A stretch of DNA of 64,000 nucleotides from Streptomyces sp. CB01635 (lineage in GTDB: Bacteria; Actinomycetota; Actinomycetes; Streptomycetales; Streptomycetaceae). Shown here piece by piece: positions 32,941 through 42,271 of the stretch; within the stretch, counting starts at the first letter, position 1; every line of letters begins with the position of its first letter. A program made the translations under genes and the position numbers. A model generated the notes under the pieces. The model was not told the DNA's origin. It saw nothing but the letters and a program-made list of their open reading frames with translations, and did no database searches. Location: contig NZ_NNBL01000001.1 of assembly GCF_002803065.1 (NCBI RefSeq), forward strand, positions 528,724-592,723, in the 5' to 3' direction.

Positions 32941-34206
32941 ATGGAGGTTCAGGAGCTGACAGGGACGACCCCACCGGGGGAGCGGTACCGGTGGCGGCGC
33001 AGGATGCTGCCCTCGGCCGTCGCCGACGAGCTCGACCTGGACCCCGACGGCCGCCCCGGCCGCAGGCGCCGCACCCTGCGTGACTGGGTCGTCGACTTCA
33101 CCTGTTTCCTCGTCGCCGTGGGCATCGGCCTGCTCGGCGCCCACTCCGTCACGAACGACCCGAACACCTCCGACGGCCTCGCCGCCCTCGACCAGTGGCT
33201 CGGCGCGCTCGCCTGCGCCGCCGTGTGGCTGCGCAGGAGGTGGCCCCTGGGCCTGGCCATCGCGCTGGCGGCGGTCAGCATGGTGTCGAACAGCGCGGGC
33301 GGCGCCACCATGGTCGCCATCTTCACCCTCGCCGTGCACCGCCCCTTCAGGTACGTCGCCTGGGTCGCCGGCGCCTCGTGCGCGCTGATCCCGTTCTTCT
33401 TCTGGATCCGGCCGGACCCGGACTCGCCGTACGTCCTCTCCGTCACCTTCACGATCGTCCTCACCGTCACCGTCGTCGGCTGGGGCATGTTCGTACGCTC
33501 CCGGCGCCAGCTCCTGCTGTCGCTGCGCGACCGGGCGAGGCGCGCCGAGACCGAGGCCGGACTGCGGGCCGAGCAGGCGCAGCGCCTCGCCCGTGAGGCC
33601 ATCGCCCGCGAGATGCACGACGTGCTCGCCCACCGGCTCACCCTGCTCAGCGTGCACGCGGGCGCCCTGGAGTTCCGGCCCGACGCACCCCGGCAGGAGG
33701 TCGCCCGGGCGGCCGGCGTCATCCGCGAGAGCGCCCACGAGGCGCTCCAGGACCTGCGCGAGATCATCGGCGTCCTGCGGGCCGACGACCACGGCGAGGA
33801 GTCGGGGCGGCCACAGCCGACGCTGGCCGGACTCGACGCCCTGGTCGCCGAGTCCCGCGAGGCGGGCATGAAGATCGTCCTCGACCACCAGGTCACCGCC
33901 CCGGACGCCGTCCCCGCGTCCGTCGGCCGCACCGCCTACCGCATCGTCCAGGAAGGCCTGACCAACGCCCGCAAGCACGCCCCCGGCGCCGAGGTCGAGG
34001 TCCTCGTGACCGGCGCTCCGGGAGACGGGGTCACCGTCTCGGTCCGCAACCCGCCGCCCCCGGGCGAGGTCCCGCACGTGCCCGGCTCGGGCCAGGGCCT
34101 GATCGGCCTCACGGAACGCGCCACCCTGGCCGGCGGCAGCCTCGGCCACGGCGCCGCCGACGACGGGGGCTTCGCGATCGAGGCCTGGCTGCCGTGGCCC
34201 GGGTGA
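32941..34206 (+). CDS. Sensor histidine kinase (HisKA_3)
   Basis: 421 residues. Four or five membrane helices lie between about 55 and 185. The dimerisation box REMHDVLAHRLTLLSVHAG (His near residue 225) and HATPase motifs (NARKHAPGAEV, GSGQGLIGLTERA) are intact. The ATG lies 8 nt after TAGATT with no RBS, so it is a leaderless candidate. Partner is the response regulator at 34312. Confidence 0.92.
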   Translation: MEVQELTGTTPPGERYRWRRRMLPSAVADELDLDPDGRPGRRRRTLRDWVVDFTCFLVAVGIGLLGAHSVTNDPNTSDGLAALDQWLGALACAAVWLRRRWPLGLAIALAAVSMVSNSAGGATMVAIFTLAVHRPFRYVAWVAGASCALIPFFFWIRPDPDSPYVLSVTFTIVLTVTVVGWGMFVRSRRQLLLSLRDRARRAETEAGLRAEQAQRLAREAIAREMHDVLAHRLTLLSVHAGALEFRPDAPRQEVARAAGVIRESAHEALQDLREIIGVLRADDHGEESGRPQPTLAGLDALVAESREAGMKIVLDHQVTAPDAVPASVGRTAYRIVQEGLTNARKHAPGAEVEVLVTGAPGDGVTVSVRNPPPPGEVPHVPGSGQGLIGLTERATLAGGSLGHGAADDGGFAIEAWLPWPG

Positions 34207-34311
34207 CCCTCGCCCGCGGCCGGCACACCTGGACCACGTGATCACCGGCTCGCTACGGTGGCCCCCGGGGACGGTGACGGCCGCGGTACGACGGCGGGAA
34301 GGCGGGACTGG

Positions 34312-34986
34312 GTGAATTCGGTGGAACCGATCAGGGTGCTCCTCGTCGACGACGACCCGCTGGTGCGCGCGGGCCTCTCCTTCATGCTCGGGGGCGCGCC
34401 CGACATCGAGATCGTCGGCCAGGCGGGCGACGGCTCGGAGGTCCCCGCCCTTGTCGCCGAGACCCGGCCCGACGTCGTCCTCATGGACATCCGCATGCCG
34501 GACGTGGACGGTCTCGCCGCGACCGAGGCGCTGCGGGCGCGGCCCGACGCACCCGAGGTCATCGTCCTCACCACGTTCCACGCCGACGAACAGGTACTGC
34601 GGGCGCTGCGCGCCGGGGCCTCGGGTTTCGTCCTCAAGGACACCGCGCCCGCCGAGATCGTCGAGGCGGTCCGCCGGGTCGCCTCCGGAGCGCCCGTCCT
34701 GTCGCCGACCGTGACCCGGCAGCTCATCACGCGGGCCACCGACCCCGACCCGCAGCAGGACCGCAGAGCACGCGCGCGTGAGCGTCTCGCCGAACTGGCC
34801 GACCGCGAAAGGGAGGTGGCCGTCTCTGTGGGCCGCGGCGCGTCCAACGCGGAGATCGCCGCCGAGCTCTACATGAGCGTCGCGACCGTCAAGGCGCACG
34901 TCTCCCGCATCCTCGCGAAGCTCGGCCTGAACAACCGCGTCCAGATCGCCCTCCTGACCCACGACGCGGGACTCCTCGACGACTGA
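34312..34986 (+). CDS. NarL/LuxR-family response regulator
   Basis: 224 residues from GTG 34312 with GGGAAGG upstream. Receiver domain: VLLVDDDPLVRAG, phospho-acceptor Asp in VVLMDIRMPDVDG near 58, Lys in FVLKDTAP. LuxR HTH near 160-205 (GASNAEIAAELYMSVATVKA). Pairs with the kinase 105 bp upstream. No adjacent structural gene points to its regulon. Confidence 0.92.
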   Translation: MNSVEPIRVLLVDDDPLVRAGLSFMLGGAPDIEIVGQAGDGSEVPALVAETRPDVVLMDIRMPDVDGLAATEALRARPDAPEVIVLTTFHADEQVLRALRAGASGFVLKDTAPAEIVEAVRRVASGAPVLSPTVTRQLITRATDPDPQQDRRARARERLAELADREREVAVSVGRGASNAEIAAELYMSVATVKAHVSRILAKLGLNNRVQIALLTHDAGLLDD

Positions 34987-35063
34987 CCCCAGCGGCACGG
35001 GTAAATTCACAGCGTGATCCGGGCGCGGGCGAACGGCGCTCAGGGTCCGCCGCACGGGGGAGG

Positions 35064-36317
35064 ATGACGATGGCCGGACCACGCCGGCGCACGGTGCGTG
35101 ACCTCAGACGCAACAACCGCGCCACGGTGCTGCGCAAGCTCTACTTCGACGGGCCGCTCAGCCGACAGGAGTTGGGCCCGCTCACCGCACTCAGCTCGGG
35201 GTCGATCAGCAATGTCGTCTCCGAGCTCGTCGCCGACGGCCTCCTGGAGGAAGCAGGATCGGTCGACTCCGACGGCGGCAGGCCGCGCACGCTCCTGCGC
35301 GTCGCCCCGCACTGCGGCCACCTCGCCGGCGTCGACATCGGCGAGACACGCGTACGCGTGGAGCTCTTCGACTTCACCCTGAACGAACTCGCGCGCGTGG
35401 ACGCCCCGTTGCCCGACGGACACCATGACGCGCGGGACGTCGTACGGATCGTCGCGGCCGGCCTCGCGCAGGTGCTCGCCGAGGCGAAGGTCGCACCGGA
35501 CGCCCTCATCGGCGTCGGCATCGGCGTGCCCGGCATCGTCGACGCCTCCGGCGCGGGCGGCGCCGTCGGAGCCGTCGTGCACGGCCAGGCCATCGGCTGG
35601 GACGCCGTCCCCCTCGAGGCAATGCTGCGAGACTGCGGTGAACTCCCGCCCGAACTGCCCCTGTTCGTCGACAACGGCGCCAAGACGCTCGGCCTCGCCG
35701 AGATGTGGTTCGGCGCGGGCCGCGGCGCCCGCAACGCCGTCGTCACCCTCATCGGCTCCGGCGTCGGCGCCTGCGTCATCGCCGACGGCGTCCCCTACCA
35801 GGGCTCGTCCGGCAGCGCGGGGGAGTGGGGCCACACCACGCTCCAGGTCGGCGGACGCCGTTGCCGGTGCGGGGCGCGCGGCTGCCTGGAGGCGTACGTG
35901 GGCGCCGAGGCGCTGCTCGAACGGTGGCGGGAGAGCGGCGGCCACCCGACCTCGGCCGACGAGGAGGGGGCGCTCGCCGAACTCCTCGCCGCCCCCGAAG
36001 CCGCTGAACTACTCGACGAGACAGCCGAGTTCCTCGGCGCGGGCATCGCCGACCTCGTCAATCTCTTCAACCCCGAGCGCATCGTCGTCGGCGGCTGGGC
36101 CGGGCTGCTCCTGGGCTCCCGGCTCCTCGAACCGGTCCGGCGGGCGGCCGCCGCGTACGCCCTGCGCCACCCGTACGCGCAGACCACCATCGAACTCGGG
36201 CGCCTCGGACCCGACGCGGTCACAGTCGGCGCGGCGACCCTGCCGCTCGCGCGTTTCCTGGCCGAGGGCGGCGCGTCGATCACGTCACGGGAACCGATTG
36301 TCAGTGGCGCGAGTTAG
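35064..36317 (+). CDS. ROK-family transcriptional regulator
   Basis: 417 residues. N-terminal MarR-like winged helix (about 10-75, LSRQELGPLTALSSGSIS), then the ROK sugar-kinase fold with GVDIGETRVRVELFD, zinc motif CRCGARGCLEAY near 272, and LVNLFNPERIVVGG. In the phosphate-binding loop DIGGTK is changed to DIGETR, as in regulators that lost kinase activity. It presumably represses a sugar gene set in response to a sugar or amino sugar. Confidence 0.9.
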   Translation: MTMAGPRRRTVRDLRRNNRATVLRKLYFDGPLSRQELGPLTALSSGSISNVVSELVADGLLEEAGSVDSDGGRPRTLLRVAPHCGHLAGVDIGETRVRVELFDFTLNELARVDAPLPDGHHDARDVVRIVAAGLAQVLAEAKVAPDALIGVGIGVPGIVDASGAGGAVGAVVHGQAIGWDAVPLEAMLRDCGELPPELPLFVDNGAKTLGLAEMWFGAGRGARNAVVTLIGSGVGACVIADGVPYQGSSGSAGEWGHTTLQVGGRRCRCGARGCLEAYVGAEALLERWRESGGHPTSADEEGALAELLAAPEAAELLDETAEFLGAGIADLVNLFNPERIVVGGWAGLLLGSRLLEPVRRAAAAYALRHPYAQTTIELGRLGPDAVTVGAATLPLARFLAEGGASITSREPIVSGAS

Positions 36318-36360
36318 ATTCAGCAGGGATTGACGCCTGACCGACGTGAGGGGCGGTGCC

Positions 36361-37542
36361 ATGGGGGAACTGATCGATCTGGGCGAGTACGCGGGCTTCA
36401 CGGCCGACCCGTATCCCGTTTACGAGGAGCTGCGCGCCCGGGGCCCGGTGCACCGGGTGCGGCTGCCGAAGCCCGCCGACGACGGAGAGGCGTGGCTGAT
36501 CGTCGGGCACGAGGAGGCGCGCGCCGCGCTCACCGACCCGCGTCTGGTCAAGTCCCCCGCCAAGCTGGGCTTCTCCGGCCTCGACGAAGAGCTGATCGGC
36601 GCCCATCTGCTGATCACCGACCCGCCGCACCACACGCGGCTGCGCTCCCTCGTCACCCGCGCCTTCACCGCGCGCCGCGTCGAATCCCTGCGCCCGCGCA
36701 TCCAGCGCATCACCGACGACCTCCTCGACGCGATGCTCCCGCACGGCCGCGCCGACCTCGTCGAGTCGTTCGCCTTCCCACTGCCGCTCACGGTCATCTG
36801 CGAGCTCCTCGGCGTGCCCGACATCGACCGCGCCGACTTCCGGCGCATGTCGAACGAGGTGGTGGCGCCGACCGACCGCGACGCCGAGTACGCGGTGTTC
36901 GCGGAACTCGCCGCGTACCTGCGTGACCTGATCGAGGACAAGCAGGCTTCGGCCCCCGCCGACGACCTGCTCAGCGCCCTGATCCGCACGACCGCGGAGG
37001 ACGGCGACCGGCTCTCGCCCGACGAGCTGCGCGCCATGGCCTTCATCCTCCTCATCGCGGGCCACGAGACGACGGTGAACCTGATCGCGGGCGGCGTACG
37101 GGCCCTGCTGACCCACCCCGATCAACTCGCAGCGCTGCGCGCCGACATGACCCTGCTCGACGGCGCCGTCGAGGAGATGCTGCGTTACGAGGGCCCCGTG
37201 GAGAACGCGACGTACCGCTTCACGGTCGAGGACACCGAGATCGGCGGCACGGTCATCCCCGGCGGCTCCCCCGTCCTCGTGGGCCTCGCTGCCGCCGACC
37301 ATGACGCGGACCGCTTCCCCGAGCCGGGCCGCTTCGACATCCGGCGCGACGCCCGGGGCCACATCGCCTTCGGGCACGGCCTTCACCACTGCCTCGGCGC
37401 ACCCCTGGCCCGCCTCGAAGGCCAGATCGCCCTGCGCTCGCTCCTGGACCGCGCCCCCGCGCTCGCGCTCGACGGCCCGGCCGACGACTGGCTGCCCGGC
37501 ATGCTGATAAGGGGTGTCCGCAGCCTGCCGGTCCGGTGGTGA
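36361..37542 (+). CDS. Cytochrome P450
   Basis: 393 residues, a soluble bacterial class I P450. I-helix motif LLIAGHETTVN near 237, K-helix ExxR in VEEMLRYEGPVE, heme-binding loop FGHGLHHCLGAPLARLE with the axial Cys near 346. ATG 36361 has GAGGGG upstream. The next gene, a PaaI thioesterase, begins at or just after the stop, so they may be co-transcribed. No ferredoxin gene is adjacent. Substrate unknown. Confidence 0.95.
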   Translation: MGELIDLGEYAGFTADPYPVYEELRARGPVHRVRLPKPADDGEAWLIVGHEEARAALTDPRLVKSPAKLGFSGLDEELIGAHLLITDPPHHTRLRSLVTRAFTARRVESLRPRIQRITDDLLDAMLPHGRADLVESFAFPLPLTVICELLGVPDIDRADFRRMSNEVVAPTDRDAEYAVFAELAAYLRDLIEDKQASAPADDLLSALIRTTAEDGDRLSPDELRAMAFILLIAGHETTVNLIAGGVRALLTHPDQLAALRADMTLLDGAVEEMLRYEGPVENATYRFTVEDTEIGGTVIPGGSPVLVGLAAADHDADRFPEPGRFDIRRDARGHIAFGHGLHHCLGAPLARLEGQIALRSLLDRAPALALDGPADDWLPGMLIRGVRSLPVRW

Positions 37543-37616
37543 GTGACATGACGCCACCGCCCGGCGCGACCGGGCGGCCGTACCCGACGGACCCGCCGAG
37601 CCGCCCGGAGACCTCC

Positions 37617-38063
37617 ATGACCGCACCCCGCGACAGCGACAGCCCCCACGAACTCGACTTCGCCCTGGCCGTGAAGCTCCTGGACGCCCAGCCGTTCACC
37701 CGTCTCGTGGGCGCCCGGCTCACCGAGTTCGGCGACGGAGTGGCCACGATCGAGGTCGACATCAGACCCGAGCTGCACCAGCAGAACGGGTTCCTGCACG
37801 GCGGGGTGCTCTCCTACGCGGCCGACAACGCGCTGACGTTCGCGGGCGGCGCGGTCCTGGGCGCGGCGGTGCTCACCGGCGGCTTCTCCATCCAGTACGT
37901 CCGCCCCGCGACGGGCCGCACCCTGATCGCCCGCGCCCAGGTCATGCACCGCGGCCGACGCCAGGCCGTCGTCCGCTGTGACCTGTCGACGGCGGACGAG
38001 GAGGGCACGGAGAAACTGTGCGCCCTCGCCCAGGGCACGATCCTGTCGGTCACGCAGGACTGA
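37617..38063 (+). CDS. PaaI-family hotdog thioesterase
   Basis: 148 residues from ATG 37617, preceded by GGAG at proper distance; a GTG at 37539 overlapping the P450 stop (GTGA) and an ATG at 37548 would add a Pro-rich tail of 26 or 23 residues. Hotdog motif QQNGFLHGGVLSYAADNA contains the HGG of the PaaI group, and the acidic residue lies in the following helix. Hydrolyses aromatic or medium acyl-CoA thioesters. Confidence 0.87.
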   Translation: MTAPRDSDSPHELDFALAVKLLDAQPFTRLVGARLTEFGDGVATIEVDIRPELHQQNGFLHGGVLSYAADNALTFAGGAVLGAAVLTGGFSIQYVRPATGRTLIARAQVMHRGRRQAVVRCDLSTADEEGTEKLCALAQGTILSVTQD

Positions 38064-38105
38064 TCGGTCGCACAGGCTGAGCGGCGCGCGTACAAGGCCG
38101 GAGAA

Positions 38106-39110
38106 TCAGCCCCCCGGAATCTCCTCCATCCGGACCAACCGCCGCTCCCGACGCGACAGTTCGCAGGCCTCCGCGATCCGCAGCGCGTGCAGTGCCTCGC
38201 GGCCGTCGCACGGGTTCTCGCGTTCGCCGCGCACCACGTCGACGAACGCGACGAGCTCCGCCTCGTACGCGGGGGCGAAGCGTTCCAGGAAGCCGGGCCA
38301 GGGCTTGGTCGCGGCCGAGGGGCCCTTGGGCTCGGTGGAGGCGAAGGGCGTGCGGTCGTCGAGGCCGACGACGACTGTGTCCCGCTCGCCGGAGAGTTCC
38401 ATGCGTACGTCGTAGCCCGCGCCGTTGCAGCGCGTCGCCGTCGCCGTGACCAGCGCGCCGTCGTCCAGCGTGAGAACGGCGGCCGCCGTGTCGACATCCC
38501 CGGCCTCGCGGAACATCGCGGGCCCGGCGTCGGACCCGGTCGCGTACACCTCCGTCACCTCGCGGCCGGTCACCCAGCGCAGGATGTCGAAGTCATGGAC
38601 CAGGCAGTCCCGGTAGAGCCCGCCGGAGAGCGGCAGATAGGCGGCCGGCGGCGGCGCCGGGTCGCTCGTCATGGCGCGTACGGTGTGCAGCCGGCCGAGG
38701 CGGCCCGAGCGCACCGCCTCGCGCGCCGCCGTGTACCCCGCGTCGAAGCGGCGCTGGAAGCCCAGCTGGAGCACGGTCCCGGCCCGCTCCACCTCGTCGA
38801 GCGCGGCCAGCGTGCCCGGCAGGTCGAGGGCGATGGGCTTCTCGCAGAACACCGGGAGCCCGGCCCGCGCCGCCCGCCCGATCAGGTCGCCGTGCGCGGA
38901 CGTCGCCGCCGTGATGACCACCGCGTCCACGCCCCAGGAGAAGATCTCGTCCACCGTGGGCGCCGCGGTCGCGCCGATCCGGTCCGCGAGCGCGACGGCC
39001 CGCTCCGGGTCCGCGTCCGTGACGACGAGCGAGCCGACCTCGCGGTACCGCTCCAGAACAGCTGCGTGAAAGGTGCCGATACGGCCCGTCCCGATGAGTC
39101 CGATGCGCAT
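38106..39110 (-). CDS. Gfo/Idh/MocA-family oxidoreductase (inositol 2-dehydrogenase-like)
   Basis: 334 residues. NAD(P)-binding GLIGTGRIGTFHAAV at the N-terminus, the EKP motif (VFCEKPIALD) near 92, and a histidine motif in DCLVHDFDILRW near 170, typical of inositol and scyllo-inositol dehydrogenases. It is divergent from the GntR regulator that heads a sugar ABC operon, so it probably oxidises the imported cyclitol or sugar. Specificity not provable here. Confidence 0.9.
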   Translation of the reverse strand: MRIGLIGTGRIGTFHAAVLERYREVGSLVVTDADPERAVALADRIGATAAPTVDEIFSWGVDAVVITAATSAHGDLIGRAARAGLPVFCEKPIALDLPGTLAALDEVERAGTVLQLGFQRRFDAGYTAAREAVRSGRLGRLHTVRAMTSDPAPPPAAYLPLSGGLYRDCLVHDFDILRWVTGREVTEVYATGSDAGPAMFREAGDVDTAAAVLTLDDGALVTATATRCNGAGYDVRMELSGERDTVVVGLDDRTPFASTEPKGPSAATKPWPGFLERFAPAYEAELVAFVDVVRGERENPCDGREALHALRIAEACELSRRERRLVRMEEIPGG

Positions 39111-39149
39111 GCAGTCAAGGTGCCGCCCGGGGAACCCGCTGTCAACGGT

Positions 39150-39161
39150 TTGTCCTGACAA
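39150..39161. promoter_or_regulatory. Palindromic operator candidate between dehydrogenase and GntR genes
   Basis: TTGTC-CT-GACAA, a perfect 5-bp-arm palindrome in the divergent intergenic region. It shares the GACAA half site with the palindrome at 39983 before the binding-protein operon. Confidence 0.5.
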
Positions 39162-39210
39162 CCGAACTTCACGACTTCCCGTCAACATTCCTTGCGACTA
39201 CGCTCGGCCC

Positions 39211-39975
39211 GTGGCCAAACCAGTAGTCGACCCGACCGTGTCGCTCCAGCTCAGCGTGGACCGCAGCAGTCCGGTCCCGCTCTATTTCCAGCTCTCCCAG
39301 CAGCTGGAGGCGGCGATCGAGCGCGGCTCCCTGACCCCCGGCAGCCTGCTCGGCAACGAGATCGAGCTCGCGGGCCGGCTCGGTCTGTCCCGGCCCACCG
39401 TGCGCCAGGCCATTCAGTCCCTCGTCGACAAGGGCCTCCTCGTCCGCCGCCGGGGCGTCGGCACCCAGGTCGTCCACAGCCAGGTCAAGCGTCCCCTGGA
39501 GCTCAGCAGCCTCTACGACGACCTGGAGGCGGCGGGCCAGAAGCCCGAGACGCGCGTTCTGGCCAACACCCTCGTGCCCGCGTCCGCCGAGGTCGCGGCC
39601 GCGCTCGGGGTGGCGGAGGGCGACGAGGTGCACCGGGTCGAGCGGCTGCGGCTGACCCACGGCGACCCGGTCGCGTACCTCTGCAACCACCTGCCCACCG
39701 GGCTGCTCCCGCTCGACACGGAGCGGCTGGAGGCGACCGGGCTCTACCGGCTGATGCGCGCCGCGGGGATAACCCTGCACAGCGCCCGCCAGTCCGTCGG
39801 CGCCCGCGCCGCCACGGCCGGGGAGGGCGAGCGGCTCGCCGAGCCCGCGGGCGCCCCGCTCCTGACAATGCAGCGCACCACGTTCGACGACACCGGCCGA
39901 CCCGTCGAGTTCGGGTCGCACACATACCGGGCGTCCCGCTACTCCTTCGAGTTCCAGCTCCTCGTACGGCCGTAA
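39211..39975 (+). CDS. GntR-family regulator (HutC/UTRA type)
   Basis: 254 residues from GTG 39211, 6 nt after TACGCT and without RBS, so leaderless translation is likely. GntR winged helix near 20-85 (ELAGRLGLSRPTVRQAIQSL) and a UTRA effector domain to the end. Flanked by two palindromes with a common half site, one on its own divergent promoter and one over the -35 of the transport operon, consistent with autoregulated control of sugar uptake. Confidence 0.9.
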   Translation: MAKPVVDPTVSLQLSVDRSSPVPLYFQLSQQLEAAIERGSLTPGSLLGNEIELAGRLGLSRPTVRQAIQSLVDKGLLVRRRGVGTQVVHSQVKRPLELSSLYDDLEAAGQKPETRVLANTLVPASAEVAAALGVAEGDEVHRVERLRLTHGDPVAYLCNHLPTGLLPLDTERLEATGLYRLMRAAGITLHSARQSVGARAATAGEGERLAEPAGAPLLTMQRTTFDDTGRPVEFGSHTYRASRYSFEFQLLVRP

Positions 39976-39982
39976 GAATGTT

Positions 39983-40024
39983 ATGACAAAGTCATTGACG
40001 GTGCCGGGTACCCACCGCTAGAAC
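39983..40024 (+). promoter_or_regulatory. Promoter and operator of the sugar ABC operon
   Basis: -35 TTGACG (39995-40000) and -10 TAGAAC (40019-40024) with an 18-bp spacer. The palindrome ATGAC-AAA-GTCAT (39983-39995) abuts the -35, ideal for repression by the GntR product encoded just upstream. Confidence 0.6.
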
Positions 40025-40067
40025 TCCTCCAGCCGCACACGGGCGGCGAGGAGAGAGGTGGCACACC

Positions 40068-41057
40068 ATGCGCACAGCCCGCACGGCAGCAACCCTCATT
40101 GCGGTCGTCGCACTCGCGGCCGGATGCAGCAGCTCCGGAGGCAAGACCTCCGAGGACAAGGCCGACGACTCAGGAGGCGGCAAGTCGGCCGGCACGCCCC
40201 GCCTGAAGATCGCGATGGTCACGCACTCCGGTGAGGGCGACACCTTCTGGGACATCGTCCAGAGCGGCGCCAAGCAGGCCGCCGCCAAGGACAACGTCCA
40301 GTTCCTCTACTCGAACGACAAAGAGGCCAAGGGCCAGGCCGAGCTGGTCCAGTCGGCGATCGACAAGAAGGTCGACGGGATCGTCGTCACCCTGGCCAAG
40401 CCCGAGGCCATGAAGGCCGTGCTCGCCAAGGCGAGGGACGCCGGGATCCCGGTCGTCACGATCAACTCCGGCGGCGAGTTCTCGCAGCGGTTCGGCGCGC
40501 TCACCCACATCGGGCAGGACGAGTCCGTGGCCGGCGAGGCCGTCGGCAGCGAACTCAACGCGCGGGGCAGGAAGAAGGCGCTCTGCGTCATCCACGAACA
40601 GGGCAACGTCTCCCTGGAGCAGCGCTGCGCCGGCGTCAAGAAGACCTTCAAGGGCACCGTCGAGAACCTCAACGTCGAGGGCACCAACGCCCCCGCGTCC
40701 CAGTCGTCCATCGAGGCCAAGCTCCAGGCGGCCAAGGACATCGACGCGGTCGTCGCGCTCGGCGCCCCCACCGCTGCCGTCGCCGTCAAGGCCAAGCAGG
40801 ACGCGGGCAGCGAGGCGGAGGTGGACACCTTCGACCTGAACGCGGCCGTGGTGAAAAGCCTCAAGGCCAAGGACGTGGGCTTCGCGGTCGACCAGCAGCC
40901 CTACCTGCAGGGCTATCTCGCCGTCGACGAACTGTGGCTCTACCGCACCAACGCCAACGTCATCGGCGGCGGAAAGCCGGTCCTGACAGGCCCCGCGATC
41001 GTGACCGAGAAGGACGTGCCGAAGCTCGAGAAGTACACCGCGCGCGGTACCCGGTGA
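40068..41057 (+). CDS. Sugar ABC transporter substrate-binding lipoprotein, copy 1
   Basis: 329 residues. Lipoprotein signal with lipobox LAAGC (Cys near 22). Periplasmic-binding-protein-like fold of the CUT2/ribose type ([20 protein letters not shown]). First gene after the operator-promoter. A paralogue with the same motif order follows at 41267, whereas only one permease and one ATPase are present. Likely ligand is a monosaccharide or cyclitol. Confidence 0.92.
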   Translation: MRTARTAATLIAVVALAAGCSSSGGKTSEDKADDSGGGKSAGTPRLKIAMVTHSGEGDTFWDIVQSGAKQAAAKDNVQFLYSNDKEAKGQAELVQSAIDKKVDGIVVTLAKPEAMKAVLAKARDAGIPVVTINSGGEFSQRFGALTHIGQDESVAGEAVGSELNARGRKKALCVIHEQGNVSLEQRCAGVKKTFKGTVENLNVEGTNAPASQSSIEAKLQAAKDIDAVVALGAPTAAVAVKAKQDAGSEAEVDTFDLNAAVVKSLKAKDVGFAVDQQPYLQGYLAVDELWLYRTNANVIGGGKPVLTGPAIVTEKDVPKLEKYTARGTR

Positions 41058-41091
41058 ACGGATGCATGATCCCGGTGCCTGCTGTGTCCGC

Positions 41092-41109
41092 CCGGGGGAC
41101 AGCCCCCGG
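41092..41109 (+). terminator. Hairpin after the first binding-protein gene
   Basis: CCGGGGG-ACAG-CCCCCGG, a perfect 7-bp stem 35 bp after the stop codon. It may terminate part of the transcripts or protect the 3' end, giving more of the first binding protein than of the permease. Confidence 0.55.
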
Positions 41110-41209
41110 CCCCCCGGCCGGAAGCCCGGCGCGTCCCCCGGGACCTGCACGGCGGCGGAGAGATGCGGTCGGGGATACTGAGGCGTCCGGGGCGGAAGAA
41201 GTGCCCCCC

Positions 41210-41229
41210 GGGGCCGGTCCGCCGGCCCC
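41210..41229 (+). terminator. Second hairpin between the two binding-protein genes
   Basis: GGGGCCGG-TCCG-CCGGCCCC, a perfect 8-bp stem 37 bp before the next GTG. Position suggests attenuation or mRNA stabilisation of the downstream genes. Confidence 0.5.
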
Positions 41230-41266
41230 GGTGTATCAGGTAGCACAGCAAGAAGGGCACGGCCTC

Positions 41267-42271
41267 GTGGCACGGTTTCGGAGCTGGGTGAGCATCGCCC
41301 TCGCAGGGGCAGTCGGTCTCACCCTCGCGGGGTGCAGCAGCACCGGCGGCAAGCGGGCGGAGGACGCCAGGAAGGCGGCCTCGGCCCAGGGCAAGGCCGC
41401 GGTGAACACCCCGCGCTGGACTGTCGCGATGGTGACCCATTCAGGCGACGGCGACACCTTCTGGGACATCGTCCAGAGCGGTGCGAAGCAGGCCGCGATC
41501 AAGGACAACATCAACTTCCTGTACTCGCACAGCGACGAGGCGCAGCAGCAGGCCCAGCTCGTCGACGCGGCCGTGGACAAGAAGGTCGACGGCCTGATCG
41601 TCACGCTCGCGAAGCCCGACGCCATGAAGGCCGCCGTCGCCCGCGCCGAGAAGGCCGGCATCCCCGTGATCACCGTGAACTCCGGCTCCGAGGAGTCCAA
41701 GAAGTTCGGCGCGCTCACGCACATCGGGCAGGACGAGACGATCGCGGGCCGGGCCGTCGGCGAGGAGCTGAACAAGCGCGGCCGCAAGAAGGCCCTGTGC
41801 ATCCTGCACGAGCAGGGCAACGTCGGCCACGAGCAGCGCTGCGCCGGCGCCAAGGAGACCTTCAAGGGCCAGATGCAGAACCTGTACGTCGAGGGCACCA
41901 ACATGCCCGACGTCCAGTCCTCCATCGGCGCCAAGCTCCAGGCCGACAAGTCCATCGACTCCGTCGTCACGCTCGGCGCGCCCTTCGCCGCCACCGCCGT
42001 GAAGGCCAAGCAGGACGCGGGCAGCAAGGCCGAGATCGACACCTTCGACCTCAACGAGAAGGTCGCCGGCGGCCTGAAGGACGGCACCCTCGGCTTCGCC
42101 GTCGACCAGCAGCCCTACCTGCAGGGGTACGAGGCCGTGGACCTGCTGTGGCTCTACCGCTACAACGCGGACGTCCTCGGGGGCGGCAAGCCGGTCCTCA
42201 CCGGACCGCAGATCATCACCAAGGACCAGGCGGCCAAGCTCGAGGAGTACACGAACCGGGGGACACGATGA
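41267..42271 (+). CDS. Sugar ABC transporter substrate-binding lipoprotein, copy 2
   Basis: 334 residues from GTG 41267. Lipobox LTLAGC (Cys near 23). Clearly paralogous to the preceding gene: both share [34 protein letters not shown] and [13 protein letters not shown] segments. ATGA overlap with the permease gene shows it is the copy translationally tied to the membrane part. The two copies may differ in ligand or affinity. Confidence 0.92.
   Translation: MARFRSWVSIALAGAVGLTLAGCSSTGGKRAEDARKAASAQGKAAVNTPRWTVAMVTHSGDGDTFWDIVQSGAKQAAIKDNINFLYSHSDEAQQQAQLVDAAVDKKVDGLIVTLAKPDAMKAAVARAEKAGIPVITVNSGSEESKKFGALTHIGQDETIAGRAVGEELNKRGRKKALCILHEQGNVGHEQRCAGAKETFKGQMQNLYVEGTNMPDVQSSIGAKLQADKSIDSVVTLGAPFAATAVKAKQDAGSKAEIDTFDLNEKVAGGLKDGTLGFAVDQQPYLQGYEAVDLLWLYRYNADVLGGGKPVLTGPQIITKDQAAKLEEYTNRGTR

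Noticed and set aside
41058..41266. Riboswitch between the two binding-protein genes
   Set aside because: Two simple hairpins are present but no known aptamer core could be recognised.
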